Assembly (NCBI GenBank): GCA_014338405.1
Contig: JTDE01000425.1
Coordinates: 45,496 to 109,495 of the forward strand
Direction: 5' to 3'
DNA from: Paragonimus skrjabini miyazakii
Taxonomy: Eukaryota; Platyhelminthes; Trematoda; Plagiorchiida; Troglotrematidae
Length of the DNA stretch: 64,000 bases
The notes under the pieces are model-generated. The model was not told where the DNA came from. It was given only the letters and a program-made list of their open reading frames with translations, and ran no database searches. Shown in pieces: positions 1 through 12,668 of the stretch (positions within the stretch are counted from its first letter, which is position 1; every line of letters begins with the position of its first letter). Made by a program: the position numbers and the translations under genes.

Positions 1-75
1 GAACTCATAATATTTCTTTCGAGTGGTTTTGATTAGAGTGGGGTCTCACTAATTTCACTGTACACATTCAAACAG

Positions 76-219
76 CGTTTACAGACTATTCCGGAGCCAT
101 GCGATCTAGAGAATATCTTCATTATGGACGAGACAGCCCCACGGATTAAGGCTCTGTCTCGTCAGTTTGCCAAGAAGAAAATATCAGAGGCAGAAATGTT
201 GAAAATGATTGAGGATTGA
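76..219 (+). CDS. candidate terminal exon, unknown protein
   Basis: A pyrimidine-rich tract ending in CAG precedes an open frame of 47 codons that ends in TGA at 217-219. The encoded C-terminus contains FIMDETAPRIKALSRQF and a basic/acidic tail with KKKISEAEM, which looks like a charged helix. It would be the last exon of a plus-strand gene whose other exons lie left of the window. I do not recognise the family. No AATAAA is visible in the next few hundred bases. An internal ATG at 124 could instead start a 31-residue peptide. The codon choice looks coding, but the stretch is short, so chance cannot be excluded. Confidence 0.35.
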   Translation, partial: RLQTIPEPCDLENIFIMDETAPRIKALSRQFAKKKISEAEMLKMIED

Positions 220-2583
220 GTGTTTTTGTTTGCTGTATACGCGTTACGACCGTCTGGGTGATAGTCCGCATGACGAGACATTAGACCCGCGACGATTGGG
301 AACTAGCTAAGGTTCTACTGTTTCCGAAATGTCAACAAGGGAATTTTCAGACTCATACCTTCATTCTAGGGGCTATTGGGTGAACATAAGTGTAACACAA
401 GATTGATTGGTGTCTCCTATACACCGACCCCACTTATAAGACCAAAAGATTGCTCCGTTCGTTTTCAGTTGTGCTACTATTTTCATTGTTGTACGAACTG
501 CATACTCAGATAACATACACCAGATATAGTCAAGAATTATTTAGAAACAATTGATCAACAAGGGTAGCTAGGTATGTTATCGAATGGTCCACCGAAATAC
601 TTTTGTTGATTAACCTGGTGCCCAGAAATTCCTCAGAATGGCAACATCACATGAATTGTGCCTTGTTCATTTCAAACCAATACATTGCCACAGCTTGAAT
701 AAAGTCCCGGTTCTGTGCAATCTAGTCTGGATTTCTGTTGAATCCTAGCCGAATATCGCACTCCATTTGAACTATGTCGTAACTTGGGCCCGTTTGTGAT
801 AGATTTATTAATCACTACAAAACGATGACATTTAGAGCAGATTGACAGATGAACCACCCTAGTCTAAATTTCGTACCATATGCCTAACGTTGATCTTTAA
901 AACGACTTCCAAAAATGATTTTGTATAGCCCTCATAAGTAAACTCAACTTCAGTAGAGTGCAAGCATGGTATACTGGTCATCAGTTTACCGAAACTCTCA
1001 CCTCCGGTACCGTGAATAGTATCTCGATTTAATAGCCGGGACTTACCCACATATCTTCCCAATTCTTCAACCATAGATAACTTTAATGAATGCGTAGTAG
1101 CTTTAAATAATTTGCCTAACTTAGCTCAACTCTTTAAACGCAGCAACCTAGCAATGATGAATGAATATCTACAGATTTTATTAAGTTGATCGAAATGTCA
1201 GCTGCGAACTGTTTTCCAATATTAACTAGTTGCACAATTAGCACAGTGTTACAGAACAGTTTGTGAACGTTATGAATGTTACGGTTATCACGTATAGAAA
1301 CCGAATAAGATATTTCATGTCACTGTGAGTAGGAGGCATTCACTGCTACTGCTCAGTACTAGTTCAAAGTCGTACCACAATAATGAGTATGTGTACCCGT
1401 TGCCGTAAATCACTGAAGCACCAATTTGAACGCTAACTTCCGCGATTCGTGTGTGCGAGTTGGGAAGCCCTCCGCACTACGATAAATACTAGCTTCAAAA
1501 TTTAGTAAAAGTAACGTTGAATTTGGCGAGCAATTACATAATAATATTACATAACTTTTCTTCTTGGCCCACAGAACGCACTAATGAGGATCTTCTCACA
1601 AATCAATTTCCTCTGTACACTCAAAATCACCATTTGAACGCAGGACAACTCCACATTCTCATGAAAGTAAATGTTGCCCTGTTCATTACCTTCCGTTTGG
1701 GTCAACGTTGCAAGTTAGTGGGAAGTTTTGCCGGCTTTTTTATGAATGCGTATTTTGAAAAGTGTAACCTGTACATAAATAACTTTATGCCGGATTTGTT
1801 AAAGTTCTTTCAGTATGTTTTACATCCTCAATTTGAGGTGATATCGAGTGTTGACATTAAGGAAGCATCTTCTGTATGTCTGTGGAAAGATGACCTTCTA
1901 CTTAATTTATCCTTTTACTGTGTGCAGTGCATAGCAGTGACGCACTTTTACTGAGACTACGCACACAGAAGGTAACTCACAGTTTTTCATCTTACCATGA
2001 ACAGTCACTGCTCATTTTTTTGGATTTTCAATCACTCACTTTCAATGACACGCTGCTGTCTTCAACTGGACATCAGTGTTTCAGTGTGTTTATATAGTGT
2101 TGAATATTGACGGTTCACGTAGTCGTTTTTTGGCTGTCCCACTTTTAAAGCGTTTTTGTCAAATTATTTAGGTACCTACTTAATTCGTATTCATGCTGAT
2201 GAAACATTATGCAGTAATTGCTATCAACAGTACCATAGAGCTTTTTCCTATTTTCAAACGTCTTTTCGGGTATTGAAAAACCGCTTGGATTGATGCAGTT
2301 AGAGTTGCTGCCTACATGTCATTGAGTGAATGGTTTTCAGTCGGCCTGAGAAGCTTAACGTTATATGAATTATTCACATACCTTTACGGACGACAAACAA
2401 ACAAAAACGTTTGGCTGTAAATTAGCAAAATTAATGACAGAACAAACTTGAATAAACTATTAGAAAACGAATTGGGCGAATTGAAAATCGCGCGCGTCGA
2501 GGGCGCATGATGACAGCTCTGGGAAAAGAAAGTACGCATCAACCATCCTGTTACATAAACAAAGCTTTCAGTATTTTACTTAC
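220..2583. other. non-coding stretch, no convincing gene
   Basis: Mostly AT-rich sequence with scattered stops on both strands. One open frame of 145 codons on the plus strand (1517-1954) is long for this composition. It lacks an identifiable family and clear splice borders, so it is not called as a gene. Confidence 0.4.
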
Positions 2584-2624
2584 ATCGACTTTCACCTCCT
2601 GAACCTACAGGCACAACACTTGTT
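2584..2624 (-). CDS. candidate 41-nt internal exon, unknown gene
   Basis: On the minus strand an excellent acceptor (pyrimidine-rich, ending CTTCTTACAG) and a strong donor (GTAAGTAAAA) bracket 41 bases. Only one frame is open, reading TSVVPVGSGGESR. The phase (two bases borrowed, one left over) fits the candidate exon at 5977-6041. It lies downstream of the tincar-like gene's stop codon, so it would belong to a separate minus-strand gene. So short an exon can arise by chance. Confidence 0.3.
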
Positions 2625-5600
2625 CTGTAAGAAGACATAATTTAAAATAGCTACCTACTGCAGACTCAAGTTGGGCACTCGTGAGAGTCTTGAGTGAACA
2701 AATTTTTCTGGTGTCCGCCGAGTGTGGTACACCATTAAAACCTTCTCTTATTCATGTTTACTTTGAGACATATTTCGCATTTTAATGGCATTTTCCTACC
2801 AGCCGTTTGTCATTGATGTTAGAACATCCGCTGTCTTGAATGGTTTACTACCTACGAACGAATTGAACGCACACAGTAATGTTCACGAGTTAGCCAAAAT
2901 AAATCGCAAACCCGAAGCTAAACATTTTCCTTGCGAACTGATGAACAAAATGTAAAACATCTGTTAATAATTCCAAATAAATTGTCATCGATCCACAGTC
3001 CCGAATTTGGGCTGGCAATCTTTTTATGCACACGTGTATTTCACTTCACCCAGTTTGCTCGGAAACTGTTTCAACAAATGACGCACAGCTGAGGATATTA
3101 AACAACTTCTCGGCTGGTTTTCGCACCTCAGTTGAGTACGGTTGGATCACGTTGTAGTTGCTACCCTAGTTAGTTATTAACAAAGGTTTGATCGTGTCAA
3201 CATCTAGTGTTTTATCCCGTGGTCGCAACTACACAACCAGGATAAACAAAAACAATTCCGTCTTCGTTTCATCATTTTGAGCAGTGTATGTTTACTACGA
3301 TTGACGTCTACTTGTAGGAATGAATGTTTGCTCCGTTTTGCATTGCAAGTGGTCATTATGATAAGATTTACAACGGAGGCCCTCTTCGTTGTATTGATTG
3401 GCTACTGCTTGAATTTAACTACCCTTAGCACCTGTTGTTGAATATACTCAGCTGACAGTATTGGAAATTACCATCTAGCTGATAGACCTTCAGGTTCACT
3501 CTATATTATTGAAATTTCGTGGTACTGACTCAGAGAAACGAGGTACTTCCCACAGACCCGACTGTCACTTGGCTGTGCAGGTATAACTATAACTTGCTTG
3601 TCTCTCTTTTCCCCTCTCCCTCTCTCTCGTAGTTTCGGGGCGAATTCCAATTCCGTGAATTCCTTTATTCACGCTCTGTTATCATATTCTCATACACACT
3701 AAAAGTAATAGACATTGTGAACATACTCTTCCCCTGAGTTATTCGACGACACTCTGTAGTGCACATTAAATGAAGCTCGGTATAGCAACCATATATTACC
3801 GTGTCAATCAACTGCAAATCCTGATTTTTAGGTCATAGCTGCACTCATCTTTAAACCAGTCTACCACGGTAATAAAAAACCTTCAACAGTCGCCTCTTCC
3901 GAGGAACCTAGATGAAGTTCCTTCTCATTTCTGAATGAATGAACTTTGTTTTTTTCTGAACCATGTTTACCCTCATTCTCTCTACCTGTTAGTAGCTAAG
4001 GCCCTGGAACCAAGTAACATCAGGCTGGTTCTTAACAAACTTGACAGATTACCAACTTGTTGCTTACTCTTTCGTAACCCTCAGGATTTCTGGAAATAGC
4101 CTATGCAAAATTTCCTCTAAAGTTAGTCTTGTCAATCAGTATATTGTCTGGTTGCCAAGTGCACCACTCACATCTAAATGCCTCTTCCGCATATGTAACT
4201 TTTAGATTCCAGTCGTTAGATGGTTGAAACATTGTTGTTTGATTGGAATTACCGAACCTAAATATTATGTTTAGTGGTTTGGATAAAACACCTATTGCCA
4301 AGCTACAAACATTACAACGTTCACCAGCCATCTGATTCACTTAACTTCATGAGTACCCAACGGAATGTAATCAATCTGAACGCCTCAACGGTGGATCACT
4401 TAGGTTATTCCAAGATGAGACTGACTCTATACGGGGCTCATTATCTCATCTAAAATTCTCCTGTAAGCAAAATGTAGAAATGGTGTATCGGTAAACAGAA
4501 TTTCCTATAACCCACTCAGATTAAAATTATCAAACTGGTTCGCGTGTCGTTTTTAGTGAGACACCATCGTACAACTAAGTCTTAAAAACAGACATTTCTG
4601 AATGTGTTCTTTTCATTATCTAATGACTGCAAACTATCGAATTATCTTTGAAACACCGGGAGCTTTCATGTGAATTGTACACAGTTCTCACAATGTGCTT
4701 GTTTACATAATTCCAGTAACATGAGGCGTTGCAAACAGCGGCTGTGAGCGCTGTCCATATCACATCGTAACAAGATTATCGGATGGGTAATCAGGGTCAC
4801 TCGTGTACTAAACTAACCATCTAAGTATCGCGCGGAGTACGTGTGTTGTGTATTTCTATTTATAGAGGCTGTTAAAATGAACAACGGTTTGTAATTGCGA
4901 ATAGTACTGGAACAACAATATAGAATGTTGGCAGCACTCAAACTTTACATCAGTGGCCGTTGTTAGGTCTGTGGAAACTTGATGAGAGCTGCTATATTAG
5001 AACATATGCCCCATCTGTATTGTGTACCCAGTTAGCACAAGTTAAAACTGAATAGCATTAAATAAGATAGTTTGACAAACTTGTGACAATGCGATTTCTA
5101 ATAGCAAGAAAATTACTTCCGCGAGACAACTGTTTCGACAAACGGCACCAGGTCCCCTAACGACTGCATTTTTCTGGCTCCTAGCAGTCGCAACTCTTGG
5201 CAGTCATTCTAATTTATGGGAGTATTTACGGCAGTATTTTTACGATCATAGTCGGCTTGTGACACAGGTACGAATTAAACAGTTGTGGAATCATTAAGTT
5301 GTTGATAGTCGACTATGCCATACAAGTTAAACTAGAATTCGTGTGATTTTGCAAACAAAACTCCACCGGGGTTGGACTTTCCAACCGGATAGTTCGCACT
5401 GCAACCGGTCTCCGTAATGCACCACTGTGAGTATATATATAACGGAAATAAAATGCCTATCTCAGTGACCATAATCTCCGGCACGATGGCAGGATATAAA
5501 TTCCAACTGCAGGTGGTAATAAAAGCCAACATTTGTTGATAAATGTACCTAGTTCTGACAATGTACATTGAATAAAATGCTACACCCACGAGAGAATAAC

Positions 5601-5976
5601 TAGCATGTTTCGGTACTTGTAGGTTGCACGACCAAGCCAGAGTTCGATTTCTAACTCAGTTCTTGAAGCACGTTGCCATAAATGTGATATAGCCAACTTC
5701 GATGACAAATGGCACCTCCTTCTGCTTATATCAGGTTGCCGTCCGTGTCTTAGTCTAGCCGGATATCTTATGGCCATAAAATAAACCAAACGTTGAGGAA
5801 TATTTTGAAAAATGATAATAAGTAATCCGGAAAATGTGTTAATTTAAACGAACCAGCCCGCATTGTGTGCGTAAACGTGAACAAAGTAGCGCATATGTTT
5901 ACGTCGGTGTTGACTACATGCTACTTAGATTGAATACATAAGTAATCTTTCGCTTGTTCTTTACTGTCTGACTTAC

Positions 5977-6041
5977 CTAATCCACATGTGTACGTTCGTG
6001 AGTGATGAGATTGCAACGAATGTTGATACATCGTAACATGT
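5977..6041 (-). CDS. candidate 65-nt internal exon, unknown gene
   Basis: A very strong minus-strand donor (GATTAG followed by GTAAGTCAG) closes a 65-base segment that begins after AAAACAG. The first two frames are open and the third reaches TAG exactly at the border. The frame ending in two spare bases joins in phase to the 41-nt exon at 2584-2624. The product would read TCYDVSTFVAISSLTNVHMW and onwards. The family is unknown. Confidence 0.25.
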
Positions 6042-6666
6042 CTGTTTTCTTCTCCGAAGAAACTATTTTCTTTTTCATCGTTTGGATAGTACTACTTCTG
6101 ATGCGGACAAATTCAAAATCTATGGATCAGTTGTAATTCTGCACCATATTTGTGGATAGATCTCCAGATATTCAAATCAGATGAGATGAATAAAACAGCT
6201 AGCAGAGTGCAAAATTTCTTTTCACCCATCGCTTTTTCACACCAACAAGAAACAGGTGAAGGTCATGCTATGGCCACGCTTGAAAGCGATTTTCTAATGA
6301 ACATCCTACTGCTAATTTGGACGGTCGTATGCATAAAAGAATATGAAACGTTAATAGTGTTCAGTTAACTTCCTGCATACAGCACGTTATTGAAAGCAGG
6401 CCCCCACCACGGAACACTCACCAATCAGTCGAAGATTGCGAACGGTGAGAGTTGTCGAACTCATCAGTTCCAAGTCGCCCAGCCACAAAATTTGCTTCCG
6501 AGAGATGTTTGAACAAACAACAAACAACACTTGATTAACAGGGAAACGACAGTATAATCAGCAGGAACTGTTGTCTGACTGAGATCAATAAAACAATGTC
6601 ATTTCACTCAAAAGTCACCCACCCGGGTAACTAATTTCTCCTTTGCATGGAGGTGTCAAAATTAAC
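6042..6666. other. non-coding; one weak minus-strand exon candidate
   Basis: At 6422-6494 on the minus strand, 24 codons (QILWLGDLELMSSTTLTVRN and a short tail) end at a GTGAGTG donor. The acceptor is weak and the phase does not join to the neighbouring candidate, so it is only noted here. Nothing else is seen. Confidence 0.25.
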
Positions 6667-7285
6667 AAAGTGCCACATGAATTCAGTTTACATACACACA
6701 CATTCATCAGTAGTAAACACGTGACTCACATGGTAATCAAAACATGGGTGCCCAAATGAAATGTCAGAAGTATAGGCCGATTTGAGTCACAACTACTACT
6801 TACTATTAGATTCGAAGCAAGTAGCGAATGACAGCTCAGTGTTCTTTGGAGTATAGATCAGAATGCTAATGACTGATCACAAAGGCTTCACATTGAGTCT
6901 GAAATGTGTGAGTTGTGAGCACTAATCAGAAAATTGAACGATACCTCGATGCTGATATTACGACCTGTATTCACTAAATTTCTTGAAGAGGAGAACGTTG
7001 CTATGCGTGTACGTTGAGTTTGGTTTATTAGTTGGTATACCGCTGCATCTCTTATCCGTTTTGGTATACGTTCTCGGACTCCGGTTTCCGGCGTTCCCCC
7101 AACAGTTTACTCTTTCTACGTTTGCAAAAAATTCGGATACATACAATCACTGATAGTGAGTATGTTATCGAACCAAAGATTAGAGGCGACCCAGCGTATT
7201 ATAAGAATAAATTCAGTTCTGTTACCGGTTGCATGCGTTTCAGGCTATTTCCGGTAACTCTTTCAAGCGTGTGTTCATCACATCA
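6667..7285 (+). repeat. left arm of long inverted repeat
   Basis: This 619-base arm is the near-perfect reverse complement of 8494-9113. I see only a handful of differences, for example at the AGTGCC terminus and at a CCC/CTT site near 7097. The outer end reads AAAGTGCCACATGAATTC. The arm contains a CA-rich run and a 93-codon open frame (7032-7313), whose copy appears on the opposite strand in the other arm. That frame has no recognised domain and is treated as passenger sequence. Confidence 0.9.
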
Positions 7286-8493
7286 CAACGTTTTTCTTGT
7301 TTTGACAATCTAAATAGTAATCGACTTATGATCACTCCATTCGTTATATCAAAATCTCCCACCTGATCTTCGGTACATCGAAAGTGCAATCTGATTAACA
7401 GGCATAAGCACCCCCAAAACAAGTGAAAACATGAGCACTGTCCAACGCTGGAGCCTATTTGAGGGTCTGGTGTCATAATTACGAACCACCTAGATCATGC
7501 AAGAAAGTGCAGCAAATTATCGACGTTCAACTCCAGTTTTTATATGGCAGTTGACTAAACGACGTATTATTGAGTTGCAAAGCAATATAACTTATAATCT
7601 ACGATAAATTATATCAACTCTACTTCTTCCAAGCAGTTCATGACTCAGCTTTCCATAGATTACCTAAATAGTTAGCTGACATTCTAGCGCCCATATCTGG
7701 TTGCTCATACTTTGGAGAACATCCGTGAACTTCTTTCAAGCGCTAAATATTGATGTCAGTCCATTGTTCACAAAGTTATTACATATAAAGTAACAGATTT
7801 TCTGTCCAGCCACATTTTGGCCTATTACATACATCTTTCAACTTCAGCTAATCAGTTAAGACGCCTGCTCTTGCTTTGCCTACACAATATGAGATTTGGT
7901 TTCATGCCCAAATCCTTTCGATGACGTGCTAACTGGAAGAACGTCGTCTCTGTTTTATCCTTTGTACCTGCAGTTAGGGTGAAATAAGTCGTCTTCACTG
8001 CTTTAGCTACCCAATAGTTGTACAAAAGTTGTACTTATGATGTGTTCCTCATTGGATGAATTGTGGAACAAATTTAAGAACTAAACCAGGCTTTTGACTA
8101 TATTTATTCAAGTATATCCAAGACCTTCTTGTGTGGATAAGACGAGAGCTGGCGTTTCACGATTATCTCGATTAGCTGTCGTTCAGACGAGTTTACTTAG
8201 AGTTCCGTTCAACACAAACCAACATGGAAAGCGTAGAGACGAAATTTGTCAGTTTAGCCAACACAAAACACAGAGAACCGGTAGTTCTTAACCCGTCTTA
8301 CGAAACGTCATGGATATGTTTCGAAAACAGACCACAGGTCAAGGAAGCCCTTCTACAATAAAGTTTTCGTGTCGACATTTTCCTGGAATTTCTCGTCAGA
8401 AAGTAGTACAAACAAATTGTTTCAAACACAGTAACAGTTGCATTGTCTGAGAATTGTCTGAGCAATTAACATCAACATTCAGTACAAAAGGGA
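7286..8493. other. 1.2-kb spacer of the inverted repeat
   Basis: Unique sequence between the two arms. No transposase-like or other recognisable coding region is seen; open frames are at most about 78 codons and carry no known motif. Confidence 0.6.
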
Positions 8494-9113
8494 TGATGTG
8501 ATGAACACACGCTTGAAAGAGTTACCGGAAATAGCCTGAAACGCATGCAACCGGTAACAGAACTGAATTTATTCTTATAATACGCTGGGTCGCCTCTAAT
8601 CTTTGGTTCGATAACATACTCACTATCAGTGATTGTATGTATCCGAATTTTTTGCAAACGTAGAAAGAGTAAACTGTTGAAGGAACGCCGGAAACCGGAG
8701 TCCGAGAACGTATACCAAAACGGATAAGAGATGCAGCGGTATACCAACTAATAAACCAAACTCAACGTACACGCATAGCAACGTTCTCCTCTTCAAGAAA
8801 TTTAGTGAATACAGGTCGCAATATCAGCATCGAGGTATCGTTCAATTTTCTGATTAGTGCTCACAACTCACACATTTCAGACTCAATGTGAAGCCTTTGT
8901 GATCAGTCATTAGCATTCTGATCTATACTCCAAAGAACACTGAGCTGTCATTCGCTACTTGCTTCGAATCTAATAGTAAGTAGTAGTTGTGACTCAAATC
9001 GGCCTATACTTCTGACATTTCATTTGGGCACCCATGTTTTGATTACCATGTGAGTCACGTGTTTACTACTGATGAATGTGTGTGTATGTAAACCGAATTC
9101 ATGTTGTACTTTT
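8494..9113 (-). repeat. right arm of long inverted repeat
   Basis: This is the reverse-complement partner of 6667-7285. Read inwards from its outer end it starts AAAGTACAACATGAATTC. No target-site duplication is visible outside the two arms, so a transposon origin is possible but not proven. Confidence 0.9.
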
Positions 9114-10649
9114 TAGAATCAGATCACTCCATCTAAGCAGTTCATTGGAAATACTATTGTGGGCATGTCGTTGTTTTTGGGTTACACTTAGTCTAATATT
9201 CAGACAGAAATCCAATCTATGAGTTAACCAATTTTCCTACGAGACGTGTAACCCTTTTTACTAGTTAGATTGGCTGACATACTTCTGACATTCGTGTGAA
9301 CGAGGAAATTCTTCCAGATGGATGTTCGAGGTACGTAACAGTAGGTGAGTGATCGTAGCCTGGCATTTCTGCTGAAGTTGGTTTACACAGATTAATTTTT
9401 TGTTTGCATCGACACTCTTTTAGTTTTTGGCAGTGGTATACGTGATGAAAACTTCTATAACTGGCGCATCGTTAATCAGCGCTCATTCTATTGAAAAGCC
9501 TTAATGTGTTTCCCTCAAGTAATTTGCGCGCAAAATATATTGCTATTTAAAACCTTCGACAATAACATCTTGGCCGTTCATTTACTCTTCCGCACTGTCG
9601 TCGCCAAGCATTTAATGTACCACTGAAAGATAAAATCAAATCGCACTATGCATATGTTATTACCGTTCTAATAAACCTGACTGTTTCTAACTGTTAGCAT
9701 GTTTCTATCTTCTCTTACAACATTAGCGCATAACCTTTCTCCTACCTTATTTATTCGTTCAACCAAACAGTAATTACTATGCCTGAGAATAAAGGTCATT
9801 CACTCCACTAAACCAACTATATCGATTTTTGGGGTTATTGTTAAAATGCTACCATAGATATGATTTGTACAGAAGCTCCAAAATGCACAGCGAAAATGAT
9901 AAAGCAGAAGAATGTAGTTGGTAAAATTTATCGTAAGAATAAGGCGAATTTGTTTAGTAACAAGCAACAGAATGTCACAAAAAATACACGAACAGATGAT
10001 GTAGCTAAGTCATGGTGGCCAAATCAGCAAATTTACTCGAATAAGGTAACATTGCACAACAAAATGTACACTAAGACAGTAGTTCTCATTTCGTGTTACT
10101 GAGAGCAATCACAGGACATGCTAAATTTTGTTTGTACTTCAGTAAGGAAAAAACCAAACACACTACCACTCAACGTTGATAAATTGTAAACGCTGAATTG
10201 TACACATGAAACCTTGTAAATATTTACAGCAGGAAACATTTTAGCAATTACCGTGAACTATTTTCAATCATAATAACTCAAAAATAATCCATGCAATGAT
10301 CGTAATCAAATGAGTATGACTAACAGGTTGACAATTGAACATAAGGTACAATAATCACAAGGAATGATCGGTACATGTAGGTTCAAAAGAGGCGCGATGG
10401 AAGTATCCATGAAATGGGCGCAAACATTTGTCCATTCGGACATACTCAGTGACGAGAGCAGTAGAAGTTAATGTTTGTACTTGACCATGATTTAACTAGG
10501 TTCGTGTATAAACAAAGTTATTCGCTTAAATGCACACAATATAAGTGAAATAATGATGAAATCGGTAGGAAATTGTCAAAGCACATTTTTTCAATGCTGA
10601 AACATCGGATACAGAGGATGAAAAAGTAAAGATGCTTGTTGAGACCACT
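9114..10649. other. non-coding; probable 3' flank of the tincar-like gene
   Basis: No gene is seen. On the minus strand an AATAAATAAG string lies at about 9746-9755, roughly 0.9 kb beyond the stop codon of the tincar-like gene. It is the first obvious polyadenylation-like signal I find, so a long 3' UTR is possible but unproven. Confidence 0.3.
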
Positions 10650-11539
10650 TCAAACTTGACTGCATAGTCGAGGTTCTTGTGTTTGTTCTGCAATGAGGCT
10701 ACTTGAGAATAATAAAGGGAAAGGTTCAGCATTAGAAGACTGAAAACTGTTGTTTGCATCTCCAATCATTTCGTTTGTTCGAGTTGCATGGACACTGGGA
10801 TTAATAGATACAGAAGTACACAAACCAGTTGATTCGTTAGATGGCTCTGTTGGTGACAGTGAAGCACTATTGGAGTGTAGTTGGTTAGTAAATTTCGAAT
10901 GGCGATCATTATAAACAGATCCATTCATAGGATGATTGATTGTAGTTACTACATTTCCCACTGAGCGTTGGAGAGTTCCTGACCCTTCTATCCCGTCTAC
11001 TTCACCATTGCTTTGACCAGGATTTCGAATGACCAGACCTGAACAGAATGAGGTTGGAAAGGTGTTATCGTAAGTACCACTACCATCCGATGGCGGAGAA
11101 AATGGAAGTATGCTTGTCTGAGACCTGTTGTCAATTTTCACGTTGTCAATACCACTATCATTAGACGAATGATTCGGAGAGCCTACTGCACTTGACGTTG
11201 GTGAAACATGGCTAATCATGTCCACCTTCTCTCGAAACGTTACACGAGGTGTTAACGCACCCGAACCTGGGGTGTTTGTAGGGTTCAAAGTTGAACGGAA
11301 GTTTGTAAGATTCTGTCTGGCGTTGTTTGTTGTGCCAAAACTCATTGATGCGGATGACAGTCGTACGGAACCCTCACGGCTATACGTGTTTGCAGTCTGG
11401 GTCATATCCGTTGATTGTGTGTCCCCAGTGAACGGCGAACGCGGCGTGGAGGACAATTTTCCAATATTCAGCATACTGTATGGCCCCGTGGAAGAATTTG
11501 GACAGACAGAAGAGGGTTGCATTCCATTCGAGCGCAATT
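10650..11539 (-). CDS. tincar-like protein, terminal exon (cytoplasmic tail)
   Basis: A long pyrimidine-rich stretch ending in CATATAG precedes 295 open codons ending in TGA at 10650-10652. The first codon is split, and its phase matches the donor of the upstream exon at 12669-12986. The product is low-complexity, rich in Ser, Asn, Thr and Pro, and probably disordered. Visible motifs are LTPRVTFREKVDM (residues 95-107 of the exon), SPNHSSNDSGIDN (120-132) and the C-terminus EPRLCSQV. The last three residues, Ser-Gln-Val, fit a class I PDZ ligand. My recollection that insect Tincar proteins end similarly is the main support for the family name and needs an alignment. The tail is predicted to be cytoplasmic. 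Confidence 0.85.
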
Positions 11540-12668
11540 CTATATGAAGCAATTGAAAGAGATCAATTAAAGGGTGACAAAAGCGAAAACATGAGCACAT
11601 CTATTGGTCCAACAAACAGTCAACTGATTCAGAACTTATCGGACTCAAGAGGTCTTCTTTCGAAATGAAAATATGTTACTTAAATAAAAGCATTCTGAAT
11701 TGTTTTGCAGTTCTATAAGTAGTTTGACAAGCAACCTAATATTAGCAAGGTTAAAAGGTTGATCAAATAACAAAGTAGAGCGAAAGAAAAAAATCTGAAA
11801 ATAGTTAACCTCAATGTTAGGCATAGTTCTGTTCGATTTTACTGACGGTTCAAATGTTACAAGATTGTATGATTTAGATTTTTCAAACCAGAGAAGATTC
11901 GGAAAGTGCTAAAAGCATACATAAAATGATCGTGGATTCCGAATATTGGTTTATGGCCAAATACATTTCACTACGGCTTTCTACCACCGAAATCTTTTAC
12001 AAACTTCCCTTTTCAAAGGAAAGTTCCGAGTCAGTGTTTTGTGTTTACCAGAGGTGATCAGTCAGACACACTCTCAAAAGAATTGCAAGGCGAAATTCGG
12101 TCCACATTTTTACATGACCAGTGTACAGACGTTATACTAGGTCCAATCTCAATGTCATCCAAATAATAGACCACTATGTTTTTGAGCACTGCAAAGATCA
12201 CTCGATTACCCTTAGGTAAGGAGTGGTAATTATCACAATAAATTCAACCGATAACCTTAGCGCCAGGAATACTCAATCGTTTAGGAAACACAAATTTAGT
12301 CTCATAAGCAATATGTCTGACTTGATTCTTGTTAATTGTACACTGTTCACCCTTACTCACTGCTTAATACATACAGCTAAACTTTAACATCCTGCTATTT
12401 TCGGTCAGTTGAGTTACGGTCAATTGAAGTGGAGTTTAACATCCTGTCGAACTATTAGCGACAAGCTCTTACATGAACGAAACTTGAAACAAGTTTTAAG
12501 TTCTGAAAAACATATGTTTCCCAAATTTGAATGGTGCTGTTCAACTTAGGAGGAATCCAACGTAAGGCAAACAGAATTCAAGATCACTACTCATCAATTT
12601 AAATAAAGTTGTAGTGGACTATAAGCATGACCGGATTACAACTCATTTATTGTACGTGATGTACTTAC
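11540..12668. other. intron of the tincar-like gene
   Basis: Bounded by the donor A/GTAAGTAC of the exon ending at 12669 and the CATATAG acceptor at 11540. No other gene is seen inside. Confidence 0.7.

Noticed and set aside
1517..1954. 145-codon plus-strand open frame
   Set aside because: No recognised motif, no good acceptor or donor at its ends, and a composition rich in Phe/Leu/Asn as expected from AT-rich DNA.
11218..11547. Plus-strand open frame over the terminal tincar-like exon
   Set aside because: Antisense shadow of the minus-strand coding exon, which has the splice signals.
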